A stretch of DNA of 64,000 bases from Callipepla californica brunnescens (lineage: Eukaryota; Chordata; Aves; Galliformes; Odontophoridae): the NCBI GenBank assembly GCA_023055505.1, contig JALIRH010000002.1, positions 22,636,437-22,700,436 of the forward strand, read 5' to 3'. This document shows, one piece after another, positions 47,896-60,422 of this stretch. The first letter of the stretch is position 1. Each line of letters opens with the position of its first letter. Below the pieces are notes generated by a model, which saw only the letters and a list, made by a program, of their open reading frames with translations, was not told where the DNA came from and ran no database searches. The translations under genes were made by a program, and so were the position numbers.

Positions 47896-48326
47896 AGAAT
47901 CACAGAATCACAGGATTGCAGGGGTTGGAAGGGACCTCTGGAGATCATTGAGTCCAACCCCCCTGCTATAGCAGTTCCCTACAATAGGTCACACAGGTAG
48001 ACATACAGATGGGACATAAATATCCCCAGAGAAGGAGATTTTACAACCTCTCTGGGCAGTCTGTTCCAGGGCTCTCTCATCCTCACCGTAAATAAGTTCT
48101 CCCTCATGTTTGTGTGCACATCCTACTTTCCAGTTTTTTGGCTCTTGCCCCTTGTTCTATCATTATACACCTCTGAGAAGAGTCTGCCCTCATCCAACTG
48201 CCTCCCACATTTTAGATATTTATAAACATTGATCAAACACCTCTCAGTCTTCTCTAGGCTGAATACACCCAGGTCTCTCAGCCTTTCCTTATATGGGAGA
48301 CGTTCCAGGCCCTCGTCATCTTTGTC
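47896..48326 (-). mobile_element. CR1 LINE 3' fragment, about 430 bp
   Basis: It begins AGAATCACAGAATCACAGG and continues GGGGTTGGAAGGGACCTCTG, GGCAGTCTGTTCCAGGGC and CTCTCAGCCTTTCC. It is the reverse complement of the CR1 3' region. Confidence 0.95.
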
Positions 48327-49477
48327 ACCACTGGTGGCATTGTTAGCATGGCTGTGGCATACATGTTAAGACCTTTGGTCATGTATGGTCCACTAAAAAA
48401 TGACAGTTAATTCAGTCTACCTGACTGAATTTTGTGCATTTCAATTAAATCATGATTTTAAGATGTTTGAAATGTGTTTGTCAGGGCAAGAGAAATCCAC
48501 CACATGCTTCACAACTGTTTAAGGACTACAGTTATTTTTCCTAATAATCAGTATCAGCCCCAGCTCTCAAGAAGTTGTCATCCCTCTCTTGTCATGACAA
48601 GAGAGCACAGACAGCGGAGACCATTTTGTGCCTACACAGAATATACTTCTTGATTATATGTACATTTTCCAAATGCACTTTGCAAAGTAATCAGGAAGGC
48701 TGTGCTTTTTAATGTATTTGCATTATTATTTTATATAAACTTTTAAAAATCTTTATAATTGCCTTCTCAGGCTCATTTTCTGTAATTCCACAAACAGTGG
48801 GAACACAAAACCAATGTCCTACTGAAGTGAAAAAGACATCCAAGGGACTAAACTAATCCTCGTAGCAGTTACGGAAAGATTTCTGTGGACCCCAGTGATT
48901 GCTTAATTGACTGTGGAGTGCTCTGTTAAATAAAAAATGCACTTGAGCATATGGTAGGATAGTTTGCTGATTCAGGCACTCAGCAGTTGCTTTTGTTTCA
49001 TTCCTTATTTTCTTAAATGATACAAACCACTTTCCTCTATCTTTTCACCTCAAATTTCTACTTCTGAAATTTCAATTTTTATGTTGATTTTCTTTTCCAT
49101 CCCGCTGGGATGCAGCTCATTTTTCTCTTCTGGAAGAGGATGCTCTGAATCTCATGCTCCATACAGACATTTCCCGTCCACCTTGTTAAAACCTCTCTCG
49201 TGCTCAAATGTGCTGATGAGATGGGAATTTCACTGATAATTTACTGATTTATTCTCCCACAGGTCAGTTGTTCTGTTTCCTGCTTTGGAATTATTTCCTT
49301 CAAATAAGTCTTTCTTTGCCCTACAGTATTTGTTAGGTAGAAGTTAGGCAGAACAGTGCCTCAGAGAGGACGTATATAGCACAAATTTGTTTCTTTGAGC
49401 TGTAATTACTTTATGTCCATTTTGCCAAAGTTGGAACTGCAGTAGGAGTTCAGTGAAGAGAGAAGAAGCTTTATCCA
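48327..49477. other. Non-coding stretch with a 22-bp palindrome
   Basis: Unique sequence apart from the perfect palindrome at 48584-48605. Confidence 0.7.
48584..48605. repeat. Perfect 22-bp palindrome
   Basis: CTCTCTTGTCA followed directly by TGACAAGAGAG, with no spacer and no mismatch. The flanking bases do not pair. Confidence 0.95.
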
Positions 49478-49606
49478 AGATACAATTACATAAAAAAGTC
49501 TTGTTTAAAACATACCTGTCCAACCTGGTCTAGGGAGTCTGCTATAGCAGGGGGCTGGGACTACATGATCTCTGGAGGTCCCTTCCAACCCCTACAATTC
49601 TGTGAT
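49478..49606 (+). mobile_element. CR1 3' end plus non-CR1 leader, copy 1 of an inverted pair
   Basis: It begins AGATACAATTAC, then a short A-run, GTCTTGTTTAAAACATACC, then the CR1 3' end (CAACCTGGTCTAGGGAGTC, CCCTACAATTCTGTGAT). The reverse complement of 51321-51451 matches it with five substitutions and a 2-nt length difference in the A-run. The match stops at both ends of the unit. Confidence 0.9.
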
Positions 49607-51320
49607 ACCTTGGGACAATTTCTGCAGAAAACCTGGTATCTCTAGTGAGAGAAACTCAGATTAATTCAGTGTCTTCCCGTATTTCAAAGAGATATGGTGC
49701 GTATACTCAAACATTTTGAATGAGCAGCATGGCACCTTTATGAGTGACATCAGTTTGTCAACTTCAACTATAACTTTAGCCTTCATGGGTCAAAGTGAAG
49801 TACAAGGAACCAACACTGAGAGACCAAAGATTTGGGCAGCTGTTAGACCACAGCTTCGTTTTTCAGCTCTTCCTTTCTTCCACCTCCTGCTGCATCAGGC
49901 CATCTCAGGCCCCAGTGTCTGATAAATGAAAGCCCTGTCTCCCTAGCAATTACTTACTTTATTTGCATATATAATTAATATCTGCCACTTATATTGCCTT
50001 ATTTGCATTTGTGCAGTGTTTTTTAAAGCATATTATTTAAAGAGCCAACAGCTTAAATCAATGTCATGCAACATCATATAAACCTGATGCTGGAATGAAG
50101 CTGTTTTTGAAAATGAAAATGAGATAAATGGTGTGACTTGCACTGCCTACATTCATCAGTACAGGAATTAATTTTTGTTAATCCAAATTATTGAGAATTT
50201 TTAAAGATCTACACATTCTACATGTATATACATTTTCCTGCACATGTGTATTCATCCTACGAAGTCCATGCAACAGTCCACACAGACATTTACTTTGGGA
50301 CAGCATCTGGGTAGAGGTTAGACATATATGTTTTTCCTTCTCACAGTTGGATTTTGACTTATATCCTACCCATAGGAAAGACATTATTTATGTTAAATAG
50401 TTTAGGTGCAGATAAAAAAAAAAAATTGGTATGGGTTCTCTTTAAACTTTTGAAATAATTAATCTTTATGTCATGCTTGATGTTACCTCAGACTGGTCAG
50501 GTATGAAATTATTCTGGCTCTGATCTTATCATATTTGGAAGCACAATCTGACTGCATATAAAACACCAGCCTCTAAAGACCTTGAAAGAAAAACACCACT
50601 AGGATCACGCCACTGGCTTTGTCATTCCCATACATTAGAGCAGCCCTCACAGTCTTCTTAACAACTTCTTAATGTGATACTCATGAATTTAATATGCCGT
50701 ATTTACATTTCTCATAACCTTTCAGTCTTAAAGTCAACAACCAATTAAGTGCTTTTAAACCATCCTTATGCTCAAACACTTGGACCCAGGAAGGTCTCTG
50801 AATATTTGCAGCTTTCCTGCAGTGAGCTTACCCACACATCTCACAGCCTGCACAGCTGTATAATAGTTCATCTTCTCCCAGCAATTTGCTACACTCAAAG
50901 TGAAAAGATCTTGATATGATCTGAAAGTCTCCAGAAAAGTCTGCATTTCAGTGATCCAGTATTTTAAGCATAAAATGTACAAAAGTACTTCAATTACAGA
51001 AGAACATGTATGTTCATGGAATTTCTATTTGCTTATTCTTAAGCCTTATGATATCTATAATAGAAGTAGTCACTAGTGAAATAAGTTCAAACTAGCTTGG
51101 AAGCAGCTGGAGAAGACTAAAAAGCACATATCTGAATTCAGGCACATTGAGAATCCTAGTGACACCACTGACAACTTAGGTACTGAAGATTAGGAGTTCA
51201 TTTCCTGAGCCAACTCTGTGTAACATCATGATTTCCAAAGAGCGTGAAATAACTAACAGATGTAATTTAAGGGAGGGACAAATAACACAAATAAATTGAT
51301 TTTTACCAAAAAATTGCAGA
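49607..51320. other. Spacer between the two inverted copies, nothing recognised
   Basis: 1714 bp of unique sequence. A plus ORF at 49716-49922 is not recognisable as a protein. Confidence 0.65.
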
Positions 51321-51451
51321 ATCACACAATTGTAGGGGTTGGAAGGGACCTCCAGAGATCGTGTAGTCCAAGCCCCCTGCTATAGCAGACTCCCTAGACC
51401 AGGTTGCACAGGTATGTTTTAAACAAGACTTTTTTTTAGGTAATTGTATCT
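51321..51451 (-). mobile_element. CR1 3' end plus non-CR1 leader, copy 2 of an inverted pair
   Basis: This is the minus-strand partner of 49478-49606, about 96% identical over the aligned bases. The leader AGATACAATTAC and the GTCTTGTTTAAAACATACC segment are shared although they are not part of the CR1 3' end as I know it. Confidence 0.9.
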
Positions 51452-52734
51452 CTAAACATTTCAAACATGATCGATTTACCTCATTTTTTTCCTTTATTTC
51501 TTCATTTTCCTCTCTATCAAGACATCTATGCACCAAAACTAAAAGCCAATGTATAAACACATGAAATGGAGGCTTTATAATGCAAATGGCAAAATATATT
51601 ACAAGTAACATGTGAACCCAACGTCTGTAAACAGAAAACCATTAATCAGGATATCACATTAAAGTACATGGATTCACAAGAAGAAGCCAATCAAAAAGCG
51701 ATCATATTTCAATTGTTTACAGCTTAGCCAATAAAACCCTGAATAATGTTTAAGAAATGTCATCCATTTGATCTATGAATTGCTGAAGTTCCAACAGCCA
51801 AAGCCATGACCAATACACGCTTACAAGGAACAATTATATATGTGGATAGATTACTACTTCAGAATTAATTTTCTCTCCATCTGGTGTACATCTTATTTTG
51901 ACCACAAATTAGGTACTATGCTAAGAATCTAATTAACAATCATTGTAAACAATACCAAAGAGAGCAATCTGATTGATATACTGAGCATAGTCCTTCCTTG
52001 CTTTGTGCTGCAGTAGTAACAAAGACTATGCTGGATTGCAGCATAGCAAAGACCCTGTAGGCAGCAGGTGTACATTTTGAACTTCACAATATTTTTTACT
52101 ATAGATACTGTTGAATTCTTATTCCATCAGACACTCTGTAAATATCATTGCATGGCAGCATGACAGTCCTGGCTGGACTGGACTCCATGGAAAATATCTG
52201 CTCCAATGAATAGTCTGAAGGCTGGAAATGAAATTTCACCTTGGACCCTCAGTGACCATACTAAGTCATCTTTAATTCGTTTGCTGGGACTCGGGGACTG
52301 CTCCAAGTAGCTGAGCGAAGTCAGGAGGAGGAACCACTCCAAAAAATACAGCAAATGGCAGCATGGGTAAGGCTATTTCAGTTCTTCTACATACCCAGTT
52401 CTTCTAACCATATCCTAGAAGCCTATGCATCCCCACAGACCACTAAATATCCTCATGCTGCAGCTTGTAACGTGCTTACATGCCTTCTATTTGGGATCAG
52501 CTGAAGGTGACCTTTTTTATAGATCTGATTTTCCAAGGTGCTCACCATTTTCAGCCCTCCCTACCAACACCCACACTGGGACACAAAGCATTCATACCAT
52601 ATGTCTTCAAATGCTTCGAAGCCTACAAAATCATTGAACAGAATGTACTGTAAGGCCTTATTTGATTAGGCAGATGTATAAGAAACCAACTAAATATTAA
52701 GTACTCCAATGAAAAGCACTTAAGTCTGCTCATT
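51452..52734. other. Non-coding stretch, nothing recognised
   Basis: 1.3 kb of unique sequence without supported features. Confidence 0.65.
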
Positions 52735-52790
52735 GGCGGTTGGACTAGGTGATCTTAGCGGTCATTTCCAACATTCATGATTCTATGATT
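52735..52790 (+). mobile_element. Very short CR1 3' end
   Basis: GGCGGTTGGACTAGGTGATC followed by TTAGCGGTCATTTCCAAC and ATTCTATGATT. Only the last 55 bp of the element are left. Confidence 0.88.
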
Positions 52791-53875
52791 AATCTAGGAT
52801 CCTCCAATAGAGCTTTAAATTCAGATATTTTTACCACTCCTTAAAAATCCATTTACTTTCAAAGAAACGTAGGTTCATGCTGAATAGTACATGGACAAGA
52901 TTTCCCTTTTCTCACTACTGTGCAACCAAATGCTTCCTACAGAATCACAATTCCATCTCAGTTTCCTAACCAACGTTTACAATTAACCCAATTTCATTTT
53001 CTGCTGTACTGTTCATCATACAGACAAATCATTTAACCTGTGCCCTTATCTACCATAGCAAAGCAGTGGTCTGTGTAACTAACACCAAGGTGCACCTGTG
53101 TTCAACTGATAGCATAGAAAGAGCAACCATAAATCACAACATCTCATAAAAATTAAGCCTGTGTAAGAGCACATCCTTTACAAGTCATTGATGAGCAAAA
53201 ACTAAGAGGAGATGGAACAGGAGCTATCAAATCAGGCTTTTGTTTTGAAGTAATTTATTTCCCTGTATTCACTGGCATACAGGAGTGTTACTGCACTTAA
53301 TTGCTGTATGCCCAAGACTGAGAAGCCAACCATGTCCTGTTGGAAATCTTCAACTAAGACATTGCTCCAAATTCTAATGGAACATCAAGCAGCAGCAACA
53401 AAGAGTAATAATAATAAAGACAGATGGATTGTATTTCCCTCTAAATTTTCAGTTTGATTTAAATGAACACTCCAACAAAAGCAGTCATGAAGGGCAAACT
53501 GAGAAAGCCCAATACAATTAACAGATAAAATATAACCATCTGGTGTTACTGTAAAGTATTTGAAGGCAACCTGGTAAGTACAAAAATCCTGTCCGTCCAA
53601 TCAAAACAACAATCATTATCTTCAAATAGAAGGATGCACAATTGTGCAATTCGATTTTTCTTTTATTACACAGATCCCCAGTTTCTATCCTATCCTCTAT
53701 GCTTGCATTAGATCAGAAAAAATTACAAGAAAAACAACTAAACTAAAGAATGCCCTATCCCAAATGCTACCAAAGGAAACAACAAAACTACAAAATAAAT
53801 GAAGTCCTCCACAAGTTATCAGAAGATTTCAAGAGTAGAGTACATTTCTTAATGTAAAATGTCTGCAAGTCTCTG
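52791..53875. other. Non-coding stretch, nothing recognised
   Basis: Unique AT-rich sequence with a short TAA run near 53405-53416. Confidence 0.65.
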
Positions 53876-54022
53876 TCCAGAGATGCGGTGGAAGCCCTGT
53901 TCCCAAGGTCAGGCTGGATGGGGCTCTGAGCAACCTGATCTAGCTGTAGATGCCCCTGTTCATCGCAGGAGGGTTGGACCAGATGTTCCTTAAAACTACA
54001 TTCCAACTCAAACGATTATATG
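53876..54022 (+). mobile_element. Diverged CR1 3'-end fragment
   Basis: GGTCAGGCTGGATGGGGCTC, GAGCAACCTGATCTAGC and GGAGGGTTGGACCAGATG are CR1 3' words in plus orientation. The last segment is decayed (CATTCCAACTCAAACGAT). Confidence 0.85.
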
Positions 54023-57000
54023 AAATAAAATAAAGCAAAACACTGCTTTTTCTATTATGAAATAACTGAAATGTGTTTTATTTGAATATTTATATAACAG
54101 GTCTAAACAGATAAAAATAAGGAAATTCATTTTGTCTCTTAGCACTTAGATATGTGACAATAATATACATGTATTAAGCAGGGAAAAAAAAAAGTTTGCC
54201 AGTTTGTCTAGCACAATTATAAAGCTTAGCTGCTCTTCACTGACTTCATTCTGTCCAAGCTGGTGAGGTAATTTTGGCTGGCATGTTATAAATCATTGGC
54301 AAGATTAACAACAATACACATTAAGATGATGTATGTTTTACTGCTGTTCAGCTAAATGTGTCAACTGAAGTAATTACGGCTATGAAGTTGCATTTATTTT
54401 TCCATTGTGTGATCCTTTAAGTCACTCACATTTGAGATGAGGAATATCCACTTCAGTCTCTTTCAAAAGCAGTTCTTAACTGCATTACATCATTTAAGAC
54501 AGAGTTGAAAGTTCATTACCCAACACACGAACTTGAGTTCTACGACTTCAAGAGGATCTAGGGAAAAGTTAGGATTATCAGCACTGGAGAAAGTAAATAT
54601 GTATAAATGTGTGTCTTGGGGATTGTATGGCTGCAGGAGATGGCAAAGGAATTTAGGACCTTTACTTTCGAGTTGCTCTTTTCATTACATACTCAGTGAG
54701 TAATAATTGAGAGTTGTAAAAACAAACTGTTCGGTATTGGCTCCCTGATCTTAATCCAGATACTCATGGATGAAGCCCAGGTTTCAAAAAAATATGTTGC
54801 ATGGTGGGAACCCTTACTGGCAGCTGCAGCAGGAGCATTAAGCACTGACTGTGCAGAGAAATTGTTACCTACTCTAAGATAGAGAAGCTCTTTCAAAAGT
54901 GATGTAAGTCATACAGAATGTGTAATGATTAATGGAGTTTAGGTCAGAATAGGCAGTGATTTATCCAGTGCCACATAACAAAATCTTCCAGAAGTGCTCC
55001 ACAACTACTGGGGCTGGAGCTCCGTGAAATAAATAGATTCAGGGCAAATTGCAGAAGGACAAGGCATTATCTAAGTGAGACAGCTAATGCTGTGTGACAA
55101 AGCACATTACTGCTGTCCGGCCCAGTCTTATGCAACATTCACTTAATGAGGTGCAAGAAGTAGAAAATGCTTTAATAAGATGTGCAGTTGCTGCTAAATT
55201 GGAGAGAAATGCTATAATAAAGAGATCTTAGGAAATACAAATGGAAAATGAAGCGTGAGATTCTCACCATTTGCATGAACATGGCAAGAATACCTCTTTG
55301 AATGGGATGTGCTCCCAGGTGAGAGCAGTGGGAGCATCAGGTAAGGACTGAGGGCAAACAAGAACTTCTTAGCCACTTCAGCTGTTCCCAGCCCCATTAA
55401 AAAGGAATGACAAGACAACACACAATCCTTAACGATTTTCCAGTGAAATGATTTATCTGAAATGACCCAAGTATGAGAGCTCATTAAAAAAAAGTTAAGG
55501 ATAAGAATGGGCTGAAGGTAAGACCTGTCTAAAGGAATCAGCATCAGACAGTTTTGTCTAATTAAGCACAACAAACCAGCATCAGAAATAACCTGAAGAG
55601 CCAGAAATATCTCCCAAGCTGTTCTAGTTTGTCACTCAGCTCTATCATTCTAAGACAGTAAGTAAGCAGAAAACCCCAAGCAATCCCTTCCTTCACTATA
55701 ACCCAGGAAACAGAATCCAGAGAAGCAGTAAAACTCAACACAAACTGAGGAAACCCTCAGCTGAAGAACTTCTCAGAAATGTAGTCCTGCTGACCAGCTG
55801 AGCTACAGGAATACAGGAACTGCAGTCATACATGCAGAACAAGTGCTTCTCCTGTCTGAACCTACAAAGTTGTCAGGATCCTTTCCTCCCCTTTCTTTTT
55901 CACATGCAGAACGTGGCTCATAAAGTGGAAGAGTAGTCTGATCTGATAGTAGTGCTGCTCTGATCTGGATGTTCATTTGCAGAGCCTCTGTAGATCTTTT
56001 CAAAAATATAATATTCTGATTGTTGCATACTGTACATTAGAACAAAATGTAAATGAAAATTGTGCTTCACAGTTAATTATCTGTTCTGTACTGAAGTGTG
56101 ATTCAATTTTGCCATTTAGAAAACCAGCTGTTACCAGATACTTGAGCAGTAAGCTCACTCTTATGTCACTAAGGCCACTCATAAGCCTGCTAAGAATTCT
56201 TTGCCCATTTTCAATAACTACACTCCACGTTGCTTTTTATTCTGTGCTCTTTTTAAACAGGTTATTGAATTTTAGAGATAAAAAGTAAAGGAGAATTAAT
56301 ACATATCACTTATATTCATGTAAAGTCATCTGAGTAATTGGTTAAGTATCCTTGTGGACACTCACTGAATGAAGAAAATATGTGCTTTAACTTTGTACAT
56401 TCAGCATTGATTTCAGAACTGTACTGCTCTTTTGCTTTAGAAAACATAGATTTTTTAATATGCCCATGGGAAAATGAGTGGTATTTATGTTTCAAACTAT
56501 TGTTTCTTAAATTGAAATATAAATGCATCAGGTTATCTATTCCCTGACTTCCACGTTCCAAAAATCAAATGTTTGTAAGGTGTACTATACGCAGAATCAG
56601 AATTACAGCTGCTCCCATAATTTTTAAACCTCTTCCATCAAGTTTTACTGCCAGTTTTATTCTTGACAATGCATAATTAATATGTACAGTGCTTTAATTA
56701 ATAGCCTGTCAACTTCCATTTTGAAGATTGGAAGAGGCATTTCTCTGCTAAGTGTATACTACTTAACTGCTCTGTTATATGCCTAAAACAGTTCTGGATA
56801 ACAAAATTTAAGTACACCTAAAAATAAGTCATTAAGATGTCTTCTGCTTGAGTTAATATCAGGTACTCTGATCTTACTTTGCATCTTCAACGGGCTACTT
56901 TTGGCAGTTTCTAACTCTAACAAGCTGTCACTCAAGTGACAAGATTAATCTAGTAGAGCAAATGAGGATTGGTTGTCTGATTAAAATATGTGAATTATTT

Positions 57001-58684
57001 ATTAGAAGCTTTAGAGGACTATGTGCTCCTAAAATTTTTGCGAAGCAAGAAGAGCTCTACCTTAGCATCCTGCATAGAACCTGTGCCCTTATTGCATTAT
57101 ACTTTTTCTTCAGGGATCATCTGTTCTATTTCTCAAGCTTCTACTTCCTTCAGTTGCTTTTTGTTAATTTAATTAATTTGTAATCTCAATTTTTTAAGAG
57201 TTGATGTAGACTGCTCAGTTATTGATATTGCCAGTTGCAAACTATATTTCTGTTGAAATATAAAAAGGGAACGAGAGGAACCCCATCTCCTAGAAACAGC
57301 CGATCAGATCATCCTGAATGAACAAGTTCGTCCTCTTAGATTACAATGAGTAATTCAAATATTGCTTTTGCTACTACTAAAGTCATCTGAACCCAGTTAT
57401 CTGGAAGAATTCCTCAATAATGCAAAATATTCTGAGGAACTGCAGATTATCCTCTTTACTGATGTTCTGTGCTATTTCTTCTGGGGATATTCACCCTTGT
57501 GATACGGAGGAATGCAGACACAATCAGAGGCAGAGATGTACGTTGACTAGTGATTGGAAGTTCATGTTTTCCACCACTCAGAAGGTGCATTTTGCACCAC
57601 TTAATGGATTGATGGAGCCTTTTTCTTTTGGAAAATTGTTTTAAAAGAAATCAAAGGTCTTGCATCAGTCAGTGCTTTGAAAGAAATAAGTTCTGAGAAA
57701 CAGCCAAGTGGTTTTGGAGATCTTTGTTTAGTTCCTTTAAAAAGTGAATTATAAGAACTTCCAAAAATATTTGTTTTTAATATTGCATCATAATCATGCT
57801 ATCTCTATTCAAGATAATGTTGTAATTCGGTAAAGAAACTTCTAGCCCAAAAATGTAATTTACCTACGCATTAAAAATGATGTTAAAAAAATTAAGCTTA
57901 CACATCTAACCAATATTCCATTTGCTCTCTATTCAGCTGGATTACTTTTTGTAACATTACTCAGCCATTCTCATTACCTTTTGAGAATGTGTATTTTATG
58001 GCAGTCACTTAAAAAATCTTTTATAACTTCTCAGATCTGAAAAAATTTTGCATGCTACTGCAGCTGAAATTTTTAAGAACAGCTCAAGGCTCTTCTTAAA
58101 TTTATAATATACATATATATATATTAAATAAATCTGGGCAAGCCCAGTCTTTGAAGGGAATATCTTAGCTTGCCTCTCTGACAAAATTTAATGTTTCATA
58201 TGGTAAGCACTCACACACTGCGTGAAGTACACAAGGATACAAGAAAACATCTACTGAGATCCTGTTCCAGCTGTTACAAATGGGCTATCTTGTGTGTTCT
58301 TAAAATATATAAATAAATCTTTCAGGAAAAGGCACTGAGTCTCATATACAGAATTAAATAAAGAACTTAGTATTAAATTCACTTACTACACAACTGAAAC
58401 TTGACATGTCCTGTCTTATCAGACAAATGATCTAGAATTAGTGTTCTGTAAAAAGCACCCTTAGTTACATTATGTTGGCAGAATGGCAGATGGAGTTATG
58501 GCTACAGAAAAATAGCATCAATATAAACTACAAACTTTTTAATTACATAATCCTAAGTGGGAGGAGACCTGAGCAGAAAAATAGATTCTCTCTTCTAACC
58601 CTGCACTTGTTAACACTGACATCATTTTGACTGTGACTTTCACTTATCACTATACATTTTATAACAAAATAGACATGACAGTGG
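54023..58684. other. Long non-coding stretch, no gene or repeat recognised
   Basis: 4.7 kb of unique AT-rich sequence with a TATATA run at 58107-58124. Small ORFs on either strand (for example 54693-54896 minus, 55212-55574 minus, 57420-57644 plus) have no recognisable domain or supporting splice sites that I could assign. Confidence 0.6.
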
Positions 58685-59290
58685 AAATAACCTCTGAAGG
58701 CCATCTCATCAAGTTTCCTGCTTGAAATGGGGCTCCTGACAATGAAAGACCTGGTCAGCTCTGGCTTTGTCTAGCCATGTGTAGGAAGTACTCAAGGAGA
58801 TACTCTGTTTTCTCTGGATACCATGTACTGATGCTGTACTAGCCTCATAGGCCCAAAGCTTTACCTGAAACATCTCAAGATACAGTTTCAATTGTTGCCA
58901 CCTGTTCTACTAGAAAGCCAGAAGAGAGTTTGTCTCAGTCATCTTTGTAATTCTTTTACATTAGTAGATTATGATTAGATCCTCCTTTAGTATCTTCTTC
59001 TCCATACTCAGCAAACTCATTTTCCTCAATCTCAATGTGTACATCTTACAGGCCTCTATTCAACTGCATGGTCCTCCAGAGCACCTTCTTGAGCTCATCA
59101 GCCCAAAACTGGGAATGATCTTCCAGCTGTAGCCTCACCAGTGCCAAGCAGAAGAGAAACTGCTTGCCATTTTCTTTCTAATGTAGCCCACAATGCAGTT
59201 TGTGTTATCAGTGGAGAGAAAGCACTGCTGCCTCAAATTCCACTTGGTGTCTTCTGTGACACCCAGCTCATATATTATGATTCCATTACA
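58685..59290 (-). mobile_element. Old CR1-type LINE fragment
   Basis: Read in plus order: CCTCTGAAGGCCATCTCATC near the tail, then a body with the same segment order as the younger CR1 copies, ending with TGTAGCCTCACCAGTGCCAA, GCAGAAGAGAAACTGC and AATGTAGCCCACAATGCAG, counterparts of the CR1 words GGGGCCTCACACGAGC and AATGCAGC. It is strongly diverged and the limits are approximate. Confidence 0.65.
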
Positions 59291-60270
59291 GACCAGGATG
59301 TAGATGGATCATGAGTTGTTATGGGGTTATGGCACGTTCTCTTTGGTTGCATCATTTTAAGATTATCTTCTGAACAGATCAGATTTGCAAGGACATGGTC
59401 CCTATCAATGCTCAAGTATTTGACAACACTCAAGGGAGGGAAAAATAAAGAAGGTAGAGAAGCCTTGAAAGGCTTTCCTTTTAGGAAATAAAGTTAGAAA
59501 TCTGAGGAGAGGTCAGGGAGCTTGGGGAAAATTACAGTGGGTGCTCTTCTGAGAACAAACAAATTAAAAAAAGCATATCTATTGTCATCTAAAAATTATG
59601 ACTTAGCACCTCTCTAGGAAGCAAACAAAATTAAAAAACACAGAAGTAACCTCTGTAGATATTACTCTCTCAGAACATCTGTAATTGGAAATTAAGAAAA
59701 AAAAGGAATTAAATTGTGTTTGTTTTTAAGTTTAAATGAATCATTATAGGCTTTTACTCCATTAAAAATGCAATGAAGTGCAGCTGACTATACAAAATCA
59801 TATCCATATTTTAGATTTTCCTGCTAAAACAGGTTGGGTCATCACATGTTCCTGACTAACAGCAGCAACTATTGATTTTTAGAAATTATTCAGGTTGACC
59901 TAATTTTGCTCCATATTTTGTACTGGAAGCATGAAGTGAACAAAGGAACTTCTGTAAGGGAATGGTAATTTACAATGTGCTTGTTTCTTCTGGGAGTCAC
60001 AGCAAATGAAGCGAATGGAAAAATGTAATTGCTATATGGAAAAGCCAGTAAAACATCTGCGAATTGTTTACAGGAGAAAAATGACATCAGAAGTAATTAC
60101 ATTTGACCCTGTTTAAAGAATACATTTTAAATTACTAAACTCCTGCCTGTGAAAACATTTTTTAATGTTTGAAAAATACAGCCACGTTTTGCTGATCTTT
60201 ACAATTCTCAGCATGTCTTTTTTAACCACACTTACATTTGCTAACTGCATTTTCAAGTGTTTTTGTCTAG

Positions 60271-60422
60271 GCAGAAATCGAGCTATCAACCAAAAACATT
60301 TTCAAGTCAAGACTGTAGAAAGCATAATCAGAAAAGTTCTCCAACATCAAATCAGAAAGGAAAAAGTCTGCATCCTGGAAAATGGTGGTGTTCATGTTGC
60401 TTGTCAGTCAGCAAAATCCTAA
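60271..60422 (+). other. Exon-like ORF of unknown identity
   Basis: A good acceptor (TGTTTTTGTCTAG) precedes a frame that runs to a TAA at 60420-60422, with a lysine/glutamine-rich product starting RNRAINQKHFQVKTVESI and ending ENGGVHVACQSAKS. The frame is also open upstream to 60165 with a hydrophobic N-terminal stretch. I do not recognise it; it could be a terminal exon of an unannotated transcript, or chance. Confidence 0.2.

Noticed and set aside
55212..55574. 120-codon minus-strand ORF as a gene
   Set aside because: No known motif, no supporting splice sites, and the composition fits chance.
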